Source: Clavelina lepadiformis (taxonomy: Eukaryota > Chordata > Ascidiacea > Aplousobranchia > Clavelinidae). Taken from it: a stretch of 64,000 bases of DNA. Positions 12,435 through 26,900 of this stretch are shown in pieces. Made by a program: the position numbers and the translations under genes. The notes under the pieces are model-generated. The model was not told the DNA's origin, ran no database searches, and saw only the letters and a list, made by a program, of their open reading frames with translations. Location: positions 16,499,501 through 16,563,500 of the forward strand of contig NC_135245.1 in assembly GCF_947623445.1 (NCBI RefSeq). The letters run 5' to 3'. Within the stretch, counting starts at the first letter, position 1; each line of letters opens with the position of its first letter.

Positions 12435-12440
12435 AATAAA
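12435..12440 (+). terminator. Polyadenylation signal after the copy 4 fragment
   Basis: An AATAAA lies 37 bases after the fragment's last stop, probably inherited with the 3' end. Confidence 0.35.
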
Positions 12441-14563
12441 TTGAGTTGGGCCTACTTGTTGTTTATAGTAGGCCTATGTTGCTTTTAACAACACCTCCAA
12501 CGTTTCTAAGCAAGCGTTTTACGTTTCTTTACAACACTGTTTGGTTTTGTTGTTTGTAATAGCCTATTCTTGTGTATATTTTGTTGTTTTCAGTCTTTTA
12601 TTTCAGTTTAAGAACTTAGTCTAATTATGTTGTGGGTTTTGTGACCATGCTAACCTACTATCTCACAGCACAATTGTATTATTGCAATTTTGCATGTTTT
12701 ATATCCTTGAGCGCAACTTTTTCGAGTTTATTAATTGTTTGTGAGCATCTTTTTTATTGTGCTATAATGGTTAGCTTCTTATTTTGTCCTCCGCACAGTT
12801 AATGGCAAAAAAAACAAACGATACTATAAGAAACAGTTAAGAACTATCGTGTAATGATTCCTGTTGTCTTAGTTAAACGCATAATTTTTCCCGTACCTTG
12901 CATCGAATAAATTAGGTTATTTTGACATATACTATGCAATACACCTAATATTGATAAAAATTTAGACTAACACTTTGCATCTTGTTTAAATATTTTTTGG
13001 TTGAGCACACCACTTCTAACAGTATCTAAAATGGCAAAATTGAAACTGAATGAGCAAATCAAAACTGTCATGATACTTTGAGACAATTTGGAGATTAAGA
13101 GTTATCCTTCCTCTGAAACTAGCAATGCTTAGCATGTCTACTGGCGTTAGCTTCTAACTTCCACCTTAATACAATCAGTTGAATTAGTGAGCCACCACAA
13201 ATACAACGACCATAAAAAGTAGCCCAAGTAGGATGAAACTATTTTAGCGGACGAAAACGGTATCATACCAAAAATCTCAACTGTCTAGAAATGAGTTCAA
13301 AAGAACACAATGATAACCGACAGAAAGGCAGAACGAATATAAAAACTGCATTTGAATGTAAGTAATGCGAATACAATTTCTGAACTATTAATGCTGAATC
13401 ATAAATCAGCCTCAGAGGCAGAAATATTACATTTGCTTACTTTAGGTAATGTCCTTTTGCGATTTCGGAACTCAATTTCCGCTTAATAAAAAAGAACAAA
13501 ACTGTTTTTGGAGTGTATCTTTACGGTTGTAATATGGGTTGGGTTGGCGAGAGTTTAGCTCTATAGCGTCACTTAGCGAAAGATATTTGCAGGCTATTTT
13601 TCGACTAATGGAAGCAATTGAGGTACTAGTACACTAAGTAGGCTATGCTATACAGCAGTACAGCACATTGGGTACCAGGACCAATATTAACATAATATTG
13701 ACAAATTAAAGTAAGTTGCTGGTTTCTGTTCCGAGTTTGCTTACAACGGTGGTCTTTGATTACCAAAGTAAACACCTTTAGCTTCGTAAACTGAACATAA
13801 GTCGCTACTAAGCATGTTAAGATTTCATGTTGATGAAAATCATTTTTCGCTGAGCTTTGGAAAGTAAACGAAAATATAGCGCCTGCTGTATTTGCATTTG
13901 AAAAACATTTTGCCTCGGGTAACTTTTCAACGCATGACGAGACAAGCAAGCTGTTTCTATTTTCAGCTCGCGCAAACCGATTGCAACAGAAAGGTTCTGT
14001 AATTTCGTGATATGCTATAGCGAACATATTTATGCTGCCTCAACTGTTAATGTGAAATGTTACAAGACATTTTGAAGCAATCTAGTCGAAAGTTAACTTT
14101 TAACAAGGAAGAATAGCAAAAGAGTTAGAAGAACTACAAACTTGTAATAACAACTGAGATAAGCAAAGAAAATTTGAAGTTGCAAACAAAGGAAATAGTC
14201 TTCAACATACGAGCATATGACTGTAAACGTTATTTTCTTTAAATAAGAAAAGTTATAAGTGGGTAAAGTTCGTAACTGGCTACATTTAGCAACAAAGCAG
14301 AAAAATCAGTCATAACATTCACAGGCTTACAACAGATTGCTTTACAAACACGGAAACTTATATCAAAGAATTGTAAACAGGTTTCTGTGTATGCCTTGCG
14401 ATTACTGCAAGCACTCAACCGTAGCCAAAACCAATGCGACGTCGTGTTGACGTATGAGAATTCCGACCTTTGCTCTCGGATGATTAAAGCTTTCACAGCA
14501 ATGTTACTTAATTACAGTTAAGCAGCTCTTAAGGGATGTGAGTTATGCAAGATTGAAATAAAA
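12441..14563. other. Spacer between the copy 4 fragment and copy 5
   Basis: About 2.1 kb with no supported exon. An open frame of 133 codons on the minus strand (13626-14027) has no recognisable domain and looks like chance. Confidence 0.4.
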
Positions 14564-17500
14564 ATGTTGAGAATCGTATTACTTGCTGGAATATATTTTG
14601 TAGCAAACATTTTGGCAGAATATCCGGTTTGCGGTAAGTGAACTCCAACTGCATAAATTAGCTATTTAGCTGTACAATATTTTGAACAGAAATCGTTTTA
14701 AATTTACGCTTGGTTTCGTATTTGACCGTATTTACCCGTATTTGACTTCATTATCGTTTCGTCGTAACCTTGATCTGACACTTATTTAGTGGATAACATT
14801 CTGAGACTCAGAACCAGAAGGGTCTACACCATTTTTTATTTGTCAACCAAAAGCTTTCCTTTGCGAAATAGTCACATATCTCAACTTCCGCAGACAACAG
14901 TGAGGCTGATATTGCACTAGAAGAGCTAATACATGAAAATGTGGATCGGTTGATGGAATTGAGAAGGCCGGGGTGGGGCTGGGTAAACACCCCGGAAGTT
15001 GTCCTTAGTCTTCAGTTGAGCGCAGCGAAAAAATTTTTCGCCGTCAACGAAACAATCGCTTCGATGGACCAGGAAGTGCAAGATGAGTTTGACAGGTATT
15101 TCATGCTCGAATAAAGCTGATTTGTTTTCGTTTGTGACAATAAGTTTCTCTCGGCCTGAAAGAGGAATGTCAGAAGAAAAAAAAGGTTGATTAATAACGT
15201 CGCTCACTGATTCATTGCTACCAACCTTTCATGCTTTGTAGCAGTTGTATTGGAAAAAAGGCGCTGTATGTGATGGCGGTAAAAGCTACCTGCGGAAATC
15301 CCCGTAACTTTGCTGGATTCGACCTTGTCGAAAATCTACGAAACTCTATTGGCACACAATTTCGATACTTGAGTATGATTTTCTGTTACGTAACAATGTT
15401 TTCAATGTCATGCGCAATTTTGTGCACACGCATGCATTAAACACCATTAAGGTAGCACTCAGCTAAATTTGAATAACTATCTTGTTCTTGTACACACAAA
15501 GATTACCACGATTACAACGACTGATTTTAGGGAGACGCCAAGAAAGCCCGAGTCATGGTTGGTATAACTATGGACTGGCCATTCAAGCACTTTGTTTATG
15601 CAACATAGAAATTCCAAGGTCGCACATAGTCAATATAATTCGAGGCCAAGATGCATCTGGAGGATTCGGAAATCGTAAATCTGTTGTCGGTTAGTTCTTA
15701 ATATATCTTTTGTGTTTTCAGTTATGACGTTTAAGCGACGCCATATTAATACAAAATAGATTTTATATAGATTTAAACAGATTTTGGTGTGTCTGCAAAT
15801 TAAATTATTTATGGACTTTATGGCGTGTTTACACGAAAACCGGTCGTCCAACATCAATTGAAGTTTGAGTCATGTACGGATTAATATTTGTCTGCATTCC
15901 AGATGACACCAGTCAAGTTTTACTGGCACTCGCTTGCATCAAAGACCAATCACTTCCAACTCGACGACGTCCTTTGATGACAAAATTAAAAACCGCCATC
16001 GACAAGGCGGTCGGTTTTCTTCAAACCAGTCGAAATGACGAATTGGACGATTTTTGGATTGGAAATAAATTTTCCAGTCCTGCGGCTCTGCTGGCTTTAA
16101 AGGAAACAACTGACTTGTCGCAATCGAGCTCGTGGTTTTGCAAGTACATGTTTATATGTCTTTTAACGTTAAATAACGCGACATTTGTCGTATCATTTTA
16201 AGTGGTATTAATCCGACAGATAATATCAGATAAACAAAGACCAGTCATTGTTTGATTGACTGAGATACCAGAAGCTTCACAGTAGCTGGAAATCTGAGAC
16301 TAAACCTTTCTGTGTAAAACCGCAGTGACATCGCGCGAAGTGTATCGAATGGGTTATGGGAGGATGAACCTGAAGCTACAGTTGCTCACCGATTACCTGC
16401 CATGAGAGGAAGAAGCGTGCTGGCACTTAAAGACGGCTGGACCTGTCTAGATCCCGGTACGTAAAAGCATGCGACTATACGGAATAGCCCTTCTGTTTTT
16501 AGCAGGATCTTTCAGAAAATTTAGTCGTAATTACGTTTGTTGCATATCGTTACTACCAGTGTGTACGTACATGCCGAACCGTTTAACTGCAACCTTGTCG
16601 CCACTCGAATTTACTTATGTGGTGATAATATAACCGTTTGGCGATGTTAGATGAAGTAAAGCTTCATGTTGCCGGAGACAACATTGCGTTCCACGACGCT
16701 TTGCGCAACAGAGCAACCCATTCATATGTGGCCGCCACCCGTGCGTCATTAAATGTATCGAGCGCTTTTGTCATTTTGATATGTCAGCATTACATCACTA
16801 TCGCGATGATGCAACGTTTATTCATGTTGCGAAATGATGTTGGCGATCTCAATACACTGACAAAATCCGTGAGTAGGTTTGTTCCAAGTGGAGTCATCAA
16901 GGAGTTTAGTTGTCTGCTGATACGACAAGAACGTCAGCAAAACAAACACGTCGTTTTTATACCAATCTCAAACGTTTCGGACATCATGTACTGTCCTGGG
17001 AATTTAAGTAAATGAATAAGAAAACATGCAACGAGCTGACAGGGTGTAAACTTTTCAATTGAATACATAAAAAATAAGAATACTCTACGGAAATGTTACA
17101 AGTATAATCTTTAAAACCTTCATCTTTTTCTGCGGTTTTTAATAGAGTTTAAATAATCATCCTTGCAGATTCCATCCCGGAAGGCTACCAGCCACAATAC
17201 AACCCGGAAAAAACCCTTGATTGCAGTACTCTGTTGGAATCCAATGGGATATTCTCGTTTTTCTTGCCCTCTATTGAAGTGCAGCTTTCTGTTAAAAAAA
17301 CATTGGGATCTAACAACAGCACTCCCTACGATTACACAGTGTTGGTAGAAGTAGAAAAAGGCTTTACGTTATTGGAAACCATGGCTAAAGCAAGATGCAA
17401 TAACCAATTTGAGTATGTTATTTTTGTTAACAGTATATGCTTTAACTTATGGAAATTTTGGTTATGTTATGTAGCCTTTTATGTGCGTGTTACACGTTTA

Positions 17501-17825
17501 TACACACGAGTTATCCAGAACATGTGTTTCTGAGATGGCGTTGATTGACGATTGCGAAGCAACGTATTGAAGCGGCAAGAAGTTGTTCTTTATTTAGTTT
17601 TGTGTTAATTCATTAACCATTAATTCAATATAACTCAGGTTTGCGGTACAGTCGTCGTCCTTCGGTTCATTTGTTACGTCTGTAGACAGCCTTGAAGCAG
17701 TCGCATCTCAGAGGCAATTTTGGTCTCTACTTGATGCACAAACCGGAGATTTTCTGTCTGTGGGTATTGACCAGTACAAACCTTCCCACAGAGATCATAT
17801 CCTGTTTAAACTTAGCGTATATTGA
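14564..17825 (+). CDS. Cobalamin-binding (intrinsic factor/transcobalamin-like) protein, copy 5, complete
   Basis: Eight exons: 14564-14633, 14894-15095, 15245-15372, 15531-15689, 15903-16143, 16326-16456, 17169-17412, 17639-17825 (TGA), phases 1,2,1,1,2,1,2, giving 453 residues. The signal peptide is MLRIVLLAGIYFVANILA, then EYPVC. Motifs are RLMELRRPGWGWVNTP (exon 2), KKALYVMAVKATC (3), WYNYGLAIQALCLC (4), FWIGNKFSSPAALLALK (5), GWTC (6) and RQFWSLLDAQTGDFLSVGIDQY (8). The WIGNKYSTP signature is altered to WIGNKFSSP, and exon 5 is five codons longer than in copies 2-3, so this is the most diverged full member. Exon 3 has a tandem TAG-CAG acceptor (15237-15244) that could add one codon. Function by family: secreted cobalamin carrier. 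Confidence 0.92.
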
Positions 17826-17934
17826 TATTGCTGGTTTCTGTTGCTATCTGTGGCCACTATTGTAATATGCATTGTGTAAACGTTTCTCGTCAAAAGTATA
17901 TACAAAGAGCAAACAATAATTAGACAATCACATT

Positions 17935-17940
17935 AATAAA
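17935..17940 (+). terminator. Polyadenylation signal of copy 5
   Basis: An AATAAA lies 110 bases after the TGA of copy 5. Confidence 0.5.
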
Positions 17941-20900
17941 AGTTAAGCAATTGATGCAAGACATTTAAACAGCAGTGTATAGTATGGGTTGTAAATGCAA
18001 ACTTTAAGAAAAAACAACCATCAAGTGATATGTGTTTTTTATATTTTCCTGTTTGAGTTAATCAAACTGAAAAGAAGAGAAGTTGTAATTTAATAACTGC
18101 GTAGAAACTAGCAAGTATTTTCTCACAAGCAACGGTAGATTATTTAAATGCGCATTTACATAACTTCATCTTAAAAACAATACTTAGATCCAGCTCGGGT
18201 GAATAACGCTTGCACTGAATATTGGTTTCTTGACTGTTTTGACTTTATAGAAACAAAATCATTTATATTTTGATCGTAGACTTGTCGCTATGTGGTGCAC
18301 AAGATTAAAGTGATAAATGGGACCCGACCCTTTCCAGGAAAAAACTGCGCTACACCGAAAAACATTAACATTAAACCGATAAACTTCAATCTCGTTTGAA
18401 CGAAATTCCGACATTATTAAACGATGAAAATTTAAATTTCTGTAATGACTTACTTTGAATCTATTTTAAATAAGAATTGAATTATGGACACATTTATATA
18501 TAAGTAGATGAAATGTGTTTTGCTAAGGTCTGGCTAGAATACTGAATGTGTATTTAACAGTCAATCTGCATTTTTACAGAAAATCACAAGTTTCGAAGCA
18601 TTGCGTTAACATGTCAAAACATTTCTTCAAAAGCCTCCCGGAAATCTACAAGTTACTCAGCAGTTTTCTACTTCAGTAAAATAAAACGCGTGAAACAACT
18701 TTTACGTTCGTTTCATTTTATATTTGAACAGAAATACATTAAGTTTTCAGCAACAACCAATTTTTACAATGTGGGTGAAAAGTAACTGACGTTTAAAAAG
18801 TGTTAACCAAACCCACATTCCTGCTACAAACTTAATAAAATTATGTACACATATTCTCTATTAAATGCCGCCAAAAGTAAATTTATTGCGTGTCTTGTTA
18901 GTTTACCCTCATAAGCTACCTGACGTGTTAATGTTCGCTGGCTACAACAAAACATTTTCTGTATTCATTTATTTTTTATGTATTCAGTGATTAAGGACCG
19001 CTGGGGCCTTAGGGCAACTTTTAATTCTAGGGCCCCTGACTTACCACGTGTTGTCTACTTTTACACACTGAAGCTAGTGGCGTAGCCTGATTTTTGGCCG
19101 CCCTGTGTGGAAGCAAAAAATGCCGTCACATTTCCGGTATCGTATTTTAAATTTTGTTGAAAGCTGTCCAAAATTGTTTGAATTGCATTGCCATTTCCCA
19201 GCCCGCCCAAAATATGCAAAGCGTAAAATTGTTCGCTTTTTGCACCTAAGAGAATGCTTAAAATGCTTTGAAATATTAAGTTTATTCTCATATTTACAGT
19301 ACATGTAAAAAAATGCGGCAATTTCCAATGCGGTTCAAGCTTTTGAAATGCCGTATACGTTGGTAACCCGCTTATCATACATTTTCGATTGTATTTATAG
19401 AAACATTTTCGAAATAGCATCATGGTTTGCAATGTTGAATAATCTATTATAATCTATTGAAAGGTTTCGTTCAGGCCATCTTTCGGCGGAAACCGATTCT
19501 CCAAGAAAAAATACAGCTCTTTTTACTTTGCCAGAACAAATAGGTATACGTGACTTATTTTGTGATAGAAATATGGAATATATTAAGTTTTTCAAGCCCA
19601 GTTACTTCTCAGTCACAGAGTAAAACTGGACAATCTGTAAATGAAGACGATACAAAAAAATGAAACAGTTTTGTTGGTTCTGGCTGCCGCCTGTGATACA
19701 ATCATCATCGCATAAACACAAGAACATTTCTGAACAAAAATAAAACATTTTATTGCGATTACGTCAATCTGCAGGAACATTTTATTTGAAAATCATGAAA
19801 GTATACGATCTTATTTCTTTTTTATAAGCGCATTTTCCGATTTTATCATCGATTGAAATGCGGTTATGTGAGTGCTGAAAGGCATAAAGTGATTACATGC
19901 GATTTTATCTTATTCCATGTCTAAAAGGAAGTCTGCGTTAGCTATCAATTACATAGCTTGTTTTACTTGGCTTAAGTTTTCGGTTATTGTGTTTTGACCT
20001 AACAAAAAGAGGTTTGTTGTACTAATTTACAAGGTTATTTCGGATCAAGTTCACCTCAGTTTCTCTGTGGTAGGATTGGCATTTTAAAGCACAGCCACAA
20101 ACAGTGCAATATGTAAATGAACTTTAAACCAAAAGCTGCCCTTCCACATAGTTTTGGTGATCGATGTACTCATAGTATCGTGATCGGAATTCAGACAATC
20201 TTCGCGATAAGGTCCTACTCAGCATTTTGACGTAAATAGCTTCGATATTTCGTAGCGATCAACCTTGTCTGCAAAAACTGTTCAGAAAAATCATTGTTTG
20301 TAAAAAATGAAATGCCGTTTATTGTTTGCAGATAACTTATATCTACAACGCCATTAAACCGTAGTCCTGTTTTACAGATCATAGCGATATTCATCACATA
20401 AACCGGTTCTATATGGTAACGTCAGTTTTCATTATAAAATAGCGCGCATAAGCGTTTGTGTTGAAGAATACCACGAGTTCATTTACAGAATTATCTCCTC
20501 TTTCTATTGTAAGTTAATTACAATACAAAGCTGCTTTTGCGGTTTTGAAACCTGCTTTTGCGGTCTTCTGGAAAATTCCCGCTGACATTATTGACATGGA
20601 TGTACTGACAGCGTTCCGCTTGCGGTTCTTAACGAGGGTGTAACTACTTAAGACATTACAACTGCTTACATTATCAGAAGGTAAGTGCCAAGAGAAAATT
20701 AATAATTGTTTACACCTGTTTTCAGGGAAAGCAATGTCAGCTAACTTCTGAAAAGAATCTAATTACCAGTTTATGTTTTCCAAATGAGTACGTTTAGCTC
20801 AAGTGGTTTTCGTCAGCGATTTTAGTGAGAAAATGTTTCCATTTCCAAAAGTGAAAATGGGCAGAACAATTTTCCAATCGCTTACAATTAAATGAATCAG

Positions 20901-23900
20901 AATGAGGAGATTTAAAACAAAAAAAACTTTCGAAGCTTGAGTTGAAAAATATTCATTTGAGCACGTGATATTCAACACGGTATCGATAATGATAAAGTTT
21001 TGAATATGCAAGAATTTCAACGTTCTTGATAAATAGGAAAGATAATAATTGTGTCTGGCTGAATCTCAAAACACTGCGCTAACTTATTGACTTCTGCAAA
21101 AACGTGCAGTTTACATGTTTTCCAGCAAATAATAACGTGCAGTGCAAGAGGTGCGATATTGTTTTTCAAAATTGGATAAAAACAACTAGGTGACCCAATT
21201 CTAAACTTGTGTTGTTTTGAGTGTTTGGAGAAATTGTCCGTAATCTAACGTGGAGATTACTCTTTTAGTTCCGGACTTACTTATGTTTGCAAATCAATTA
21301 CAGTAAATACATTTAAAGGTGGTTTACAGACTACAAGGCATTTAGTTACTATCACGCAAATATGTAAGATAAATGGAAATGTTTATTTTTCTAATGTCCC
21401 TAAAATATGGATAAACTTTTATCAAAATCAGATCGAAAACTGCGACATTTCAAATGGACATTTTTATCAAGTAGATTGCTGGCATAGTCGTCAAGCAAGT
21501 TATAGGAAGATTAATTATTACTTACCTTTAGGGCGACAGCGAAATAATTTAAATACTTGTTTATGTTAATAGGACGCGTTGAACTGGCATTTTATGTCAA
21601 AGAAAATAAAAATAGTAACTTTTAAAAGATTGAATGTCTAAATACGCCCTTTCGAATATGTTAATCTTTAGGTGACATTCTTTAGAAAGCTCACGTTAAA
21701 AATTTAAGATCAGGCTAAAACTTGTTAAAACAGGTATAGCAAGAATTGCCAGGACCACAAAAAACGCAACAAATTACCCTTTTATGTTTTAAAACTGTAT
21801 GACAAATTTCACGTGGTGTCTGTACTAAATGATGCCGTTATTCTTAGCTTTATTTAACGTAAATCAATCACCTGAAATAATAGAATAATAGTAAAACAAT
21901 AATAGTAGAAAAGCAACACAACCTCACAGCTCAAAGGATGTTCGTTTGTGACAATACGAACCGTGGAGTAATATTAGTCTACAACTAAGGAATGCGCGAA
22001 GCAGACAAACACAAGTAATCAAGATAAACGAGGCGAGTTTAACACAGGAATTTTCATTACAGTGTCTAACCCTATATTTACAGTTCTTCAATCATAACCG
22101 AGACTCGTTACTACTGATGGCTTTATGGGCTCTTACGGAAATGCTGTCCGGTAGTGAAGTTGTGTGTAAGTACCTACAGTTTATCGAGAAAAGATCGAGT
22201 TCGCGTTTAACTACAAGAGTAACTTCCCAAATTTTGAAAATTCACAAACATACGCAGACAACCTTGAATTTCTTAAACGAGCCTAATACGAGCCCGGAAT
22301 AATCCCAGAAGAGATGTCCAATATAAAAATAATTTTTCAAAGAAAATTTTCCCATATATTTTGTGGGCTTTTTAACTGTTATATAGAAAATTTTTACCTT
22401 AAACCTCCAATTGGTAATCGCAAATGGAACCGACCTTTCCAAATGGTTATCCAAAAACAATTTAACATTCATCACAAATCGCTTGAGGGCACGGAATTTT
22501 AAAAACCGAACTGATGATAAATTGGAAAAAGAATTTAAAATCAACATTATGCTTCAAGCGAATGTCAAGTTCGGTTTTTTAAACACAATTTGGAGAACTG
22601 TAACAAGCGCCTATAAACGTACAAGAGGTTCCTGTCACGAAAATTTTCTCTTTCCTGACTCTGCATTTCAGGCCTACCAGTTTGACAGGAACAACATGGC
22701 ACATGCAGTGAATTAGCTTGGAGTGCGATAAAACGTGTGTTCACTGCAACCAACAAAAAGTATTGGGAGAAATTGAAAGTAAACTGCTGGTGTATATTGG
22801 TTTAATTCAAGTTTTAGTATTTTCTCTTATTTTGTATTTATTTCATCTAATCGTTAGCTCATCTTGTAGCATAATCTTAATAAGCGTATGTAGTTAGTCA
22901 AGATAGAACGTTTATGTCATGTTACCGTGCAACTTATGACGTGTGCAACGCACGAGCAATGTTTTGAAAAGCCGCCTAAGTCGATTTACTATCTCTCACA
23001 TTAATTAACCAATCAGACCCAAGACTTGCGACCTGCCTCCTGGTAAATATCTTACCCGCTTGTTGTGTAATTCTTTTGTAGTTCAGCTTACGATCTTGGT
23101 TAAAATATGATGTAAGCGTGAAAGTAAAACAGCAGGTTAATAAATATTATTTTCCTTATCTAAAGGCTACATATATAAATACAGTATAAGCAAGAATAGA
23201 CAATACAACTTGAAAGAGATGTTCGGGTAAAAAAAGAGTATTAGCACATAACAAACCTAACATACAGGTTAGGCTCCTAAGAGTAAGTAAAAGTAAATGT
23301 TTACAACGCCTTGGGCCGTAATGCAGTAAAGACAAACCCTTTTCTGTGGCTGTGATTACGCACGATAACTTGGTGGGATACGTTTTATGTTTACAAGGCC
23401 CATGCCTTGCATGACCTCACAAATACCGTAATGTGCAGTTCGTTGTGTGACATCATCAGAAACATGGAAGATTGCGCGCCCAAAGGCCACGTTTGAGACA
23501 GAAATAAATTGTGCAAAAATAACCATTGTCCTTTGGCAAATTTAAACTTTTATATAGGTATAGGCTATATACTTGCAGAACAAGAAATCATGCCGTGACC
23601 AACAATTTTATTTAATGACCGAACAACAAGCTTTTATGTTAAATCATATCCGTTTACCACCCACATGCACCTCTAAAAATCTCTCACTCATTTCTTGAGT
23701 TTGGAAGCAAGAAAAGCACACGCAAAATACGCATCTAAAAATGGTGCGAAATTGTACGGCACGCCTTTATTATGCTCATGTTTAAATGTTTGTAACCTAA
23801 ATTTGTACTTGTTTACAATCAGAAATGTTTTCAAAATTTCATGATCATGACACCACAGACACACCAAGCCTAATTCGTCAAAGACGTAAAACCACTGGAA

Positions 23901-26900
23901 TTTTTCCGTTAAAATTGTAGTTTCATATCCGATTATCTTGTGCGAAGGCCTTAAAATACAACCGGTTTACAGTGGCCGTAGTACGACACCAACTTACAAT
24001 ACAACCACATTTAAAACGAAATGATTACAATAAGAAAATTATTAAATAAACTTGCCAACAACTTTCCGTAAAAGATTTATAAAAACCTATATGCCTAGAT
24101 GCATAGTATGACAATATTGAGGAAAAGAATTTTTAAAAAATTTTGGAAATTTTTAGTGGGAATGGGAAGGTATCAGTGTGCTTACAGAAAAAAGCTCCCA
24201 AGGCAAAAATACTGTTCTGCCGGATTGGAATTTTTCACAACCCCCGGGTTGTCCGGATGTTGAATATGTCCGGCTAGCCCGGCAGATATTTCACAACGAA
24301 ATTGATCACTGATATACTATTGGCGCATTACGTTGTGGACGAATCATAAACGTGATAACCAGATAACCGTGCTACAAACTGCACTGCTTTGACTGCGTTT
24401 TAATACGTCTGACTTTGTGTTTAATAATGTACTAGTTTGGTAAAGACACCCTCACAAGTCTTTATGCACATGAAATCAAAATCATCTTATTCTACCAATT
24501 CTTATTTCACTGCTTCATTACGTTGTAATGCTCTTCTTTCGGTCAAACAAACATTTCTGCAGGAAGAGGTTGACCGCATTCCGGTCGAGGCATTGTTTCT
24601 AACAAAGTTATTCCATTCATACGAGATGATAATCGTTTATGTGCGTCAGTAAGTATAAACAATAGCTTTGTGACGTAATTTATTTCCACAAAAAGCTATA
24701 TATCAAGCAGGGCGATTCAATTTAATGTACAGTTAGATCGTTGCTAAACGAAAAAGAGAATGCACACAAAGCATCGCAATATTCTGTAAAGAGTTATTAA
24801 CTGAAAACGTCATTGGTAGACCGCCAAACCAACTTTTTTAATTTCTCTCATTTTTGTTTACCCAATTTAGCAACCAAATACCCACAGCACATAACCACTA
24901 TAATACACGCAACATATAAATAGAATGTCAGCAGGGTGACCGCCGAAAGAATTCCGTCCATTCACATCGCAAATATGTCGAGTGGTTTGACCGGATCCTG
25001 TTAGTCATTGTTTCTTCAATTTGTTTGGAGTGACAAAATAAAAAAAAACGTCCGATCTAATCCAGATAAACTTATGAACAAGGCATGCAAAAATTGAAGT
25101 GTGTGATGACTTTACTTATCAGAAATTATTTGATAAAAACCAGTTGGTTGTATCGAGAAATCGAGAAAGGTCGCTTTATCACGTAATCATGCTGTTTTAT
25201 CAAAGATTTACATAAAGTTTAAATAGTAGCCGGTTTTGCGGGATTTTTGTTTCAAGGACCGGTATAAGACTGATTCCTAAGATATGCAAAGTTATATTTT
25301 TTGGATAAAGCTCCAACTGGCCTATTTATTATGCAGCAAGATGCCTAAATATAGCGGCATTAAGATTTGTATTTTGCAAACCTTCGACAGAAGCATCGGT
25401 TTTTCGTAGACAAGAACACAAAGGGTAATTATGTGCTTAACCATCATGGCCGTGGCCGATGATGATTAAGTCGATAAATTTATGAACTGTGCAAATAACA
25501 ATATCTGCTTCGTGAAGAATCTCATAAAACGTGAATGATTGGCAGTTGATACAAGGCTGCGTGGGACAATGTTCGTTTTAGAGAAGCCAATTAAAGATAT
25601 CGTGCTATTTTCCGTTTAATAAGAGGTTTACGATCAAAATGATGCCAAATTCTTAATATGATTGGAGCAATTAAGTAAAATTAGCAAACCGGCTGCTCCA
25701 TTATAAGCGTGCAGTCGGGCTGAGTGGTTGCAAGATTATATGCTTCGCTTAATTGCAGGGCAGCTGCATGTATATAACACTGGGTGGTGCGACCTGTTTA
25801 AAAATACCGCAACAATAAATATCCAGCACCAAAGCCAAATACTGAAGTGATAAAAGACAATATAATTTAGTAGTAAGCTCGGAGCGATCATATAGCATAA
25901 TACAATCGATCAGTACGGGTGCCATGAAAGACGCAAAACAGGTCTGATGAGTCAAAGAAAAAAGAACATCAACGATATTATTCATAAAACAGCCGCTTTG
26001 AAGAGGATAGCTTAAAAACTAGCTTTGAAATTTGAGAAAACGACTTTATTACGTTAGTGCTCGGAAGCAAAATGAAAGTGACAGCGAGGCCGTGGACAAC
26101 TAGTTTCGAAAGGGAATAGTAACATATAACTTTCTTTATATTTACAACTCAATTAATAATGCAACAATTAACTAAAGTCAACGACCACGTCACCGTCATG
26201 GATATGAATCATAAGAAATATGTCCTTGCGTTGACTGTTTGTAGAAGGCCACGCAAAATTACAACAAAATCAAGCCGTGCATGACAAGTCGTATCATTCA
26301 AAGAAGTTAATTATATGTGGTGAAACTCGTTAGCCTATGGCAAAGAAGTTTTTTTATCAAATTTCCTATCTTTATCGCCTGTATAAACGAAACGAAAATT
26401 TTCTTGGTCATGCCATTACTGTTGGATATAGTTAAGTGTAAACCTATATCTTGTTTGCACCTGTTATATCTGGTAATTTGCTTCGAAGTATAAACTATGC
26501 CACTTGGTGGCGAATGAACAAATACACCAAAATAAAATGTTTTCAAGAATGTAAACTATACACTATATATAGATCTGGTTAATAAACTTTTAAAACCCGA
26601 TTCCGTTACAGAAAAATTAGACAAACAAAAACCAAACAATTTTGAATTATCCTGGTAGCCTATATATCTTTGCCAATACTTTACTTTATTACTGAAGCGG
26701 GGAATTCGTTCGTAAGTCAAAGTTGAAGTTTATGCACGGAGAAAAATATTTCATACGGTGTTTTTCGCTGGGAAATATTTTTCCTGCGGCTTTTAATGAT
26801 CGACATAAAAAGAATTACAATCAGGCGCACGTAAACAATTAAATTGTGATCAAATTCATTTAAAATTTGGGTTTTTACTTATAATTGTAGCAGATGATTC

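Noticed and set aside
13626-14027. 133-codon open frame on the minus strand
   Set aside because: There are no family features, no splice context and no polyadenylation signal in place; likely chance.
16638-17015. 125-codon open frame inside intron 6 of copy 5
   Set aside because: It has no recognisable domain and no splice links, it lies within an intron bounded by good sites, and random frames of this length occur several times in the window.
19061-19432. 123-codon minus-strand frame
   Set aside because: It overlaps sequence with a GTGGCGTAGCC transposon-type end and has no conserved domain; best read as an eroded non-coding repeat.
22082-22164. Single exon-like stretch with TTTACAG acceptor, open frame (MALWALTEMLSG) and GTAAGT donor
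   Set aside because: No neighbouring exon in matching phase and no homology were recognised; kept only as a note.
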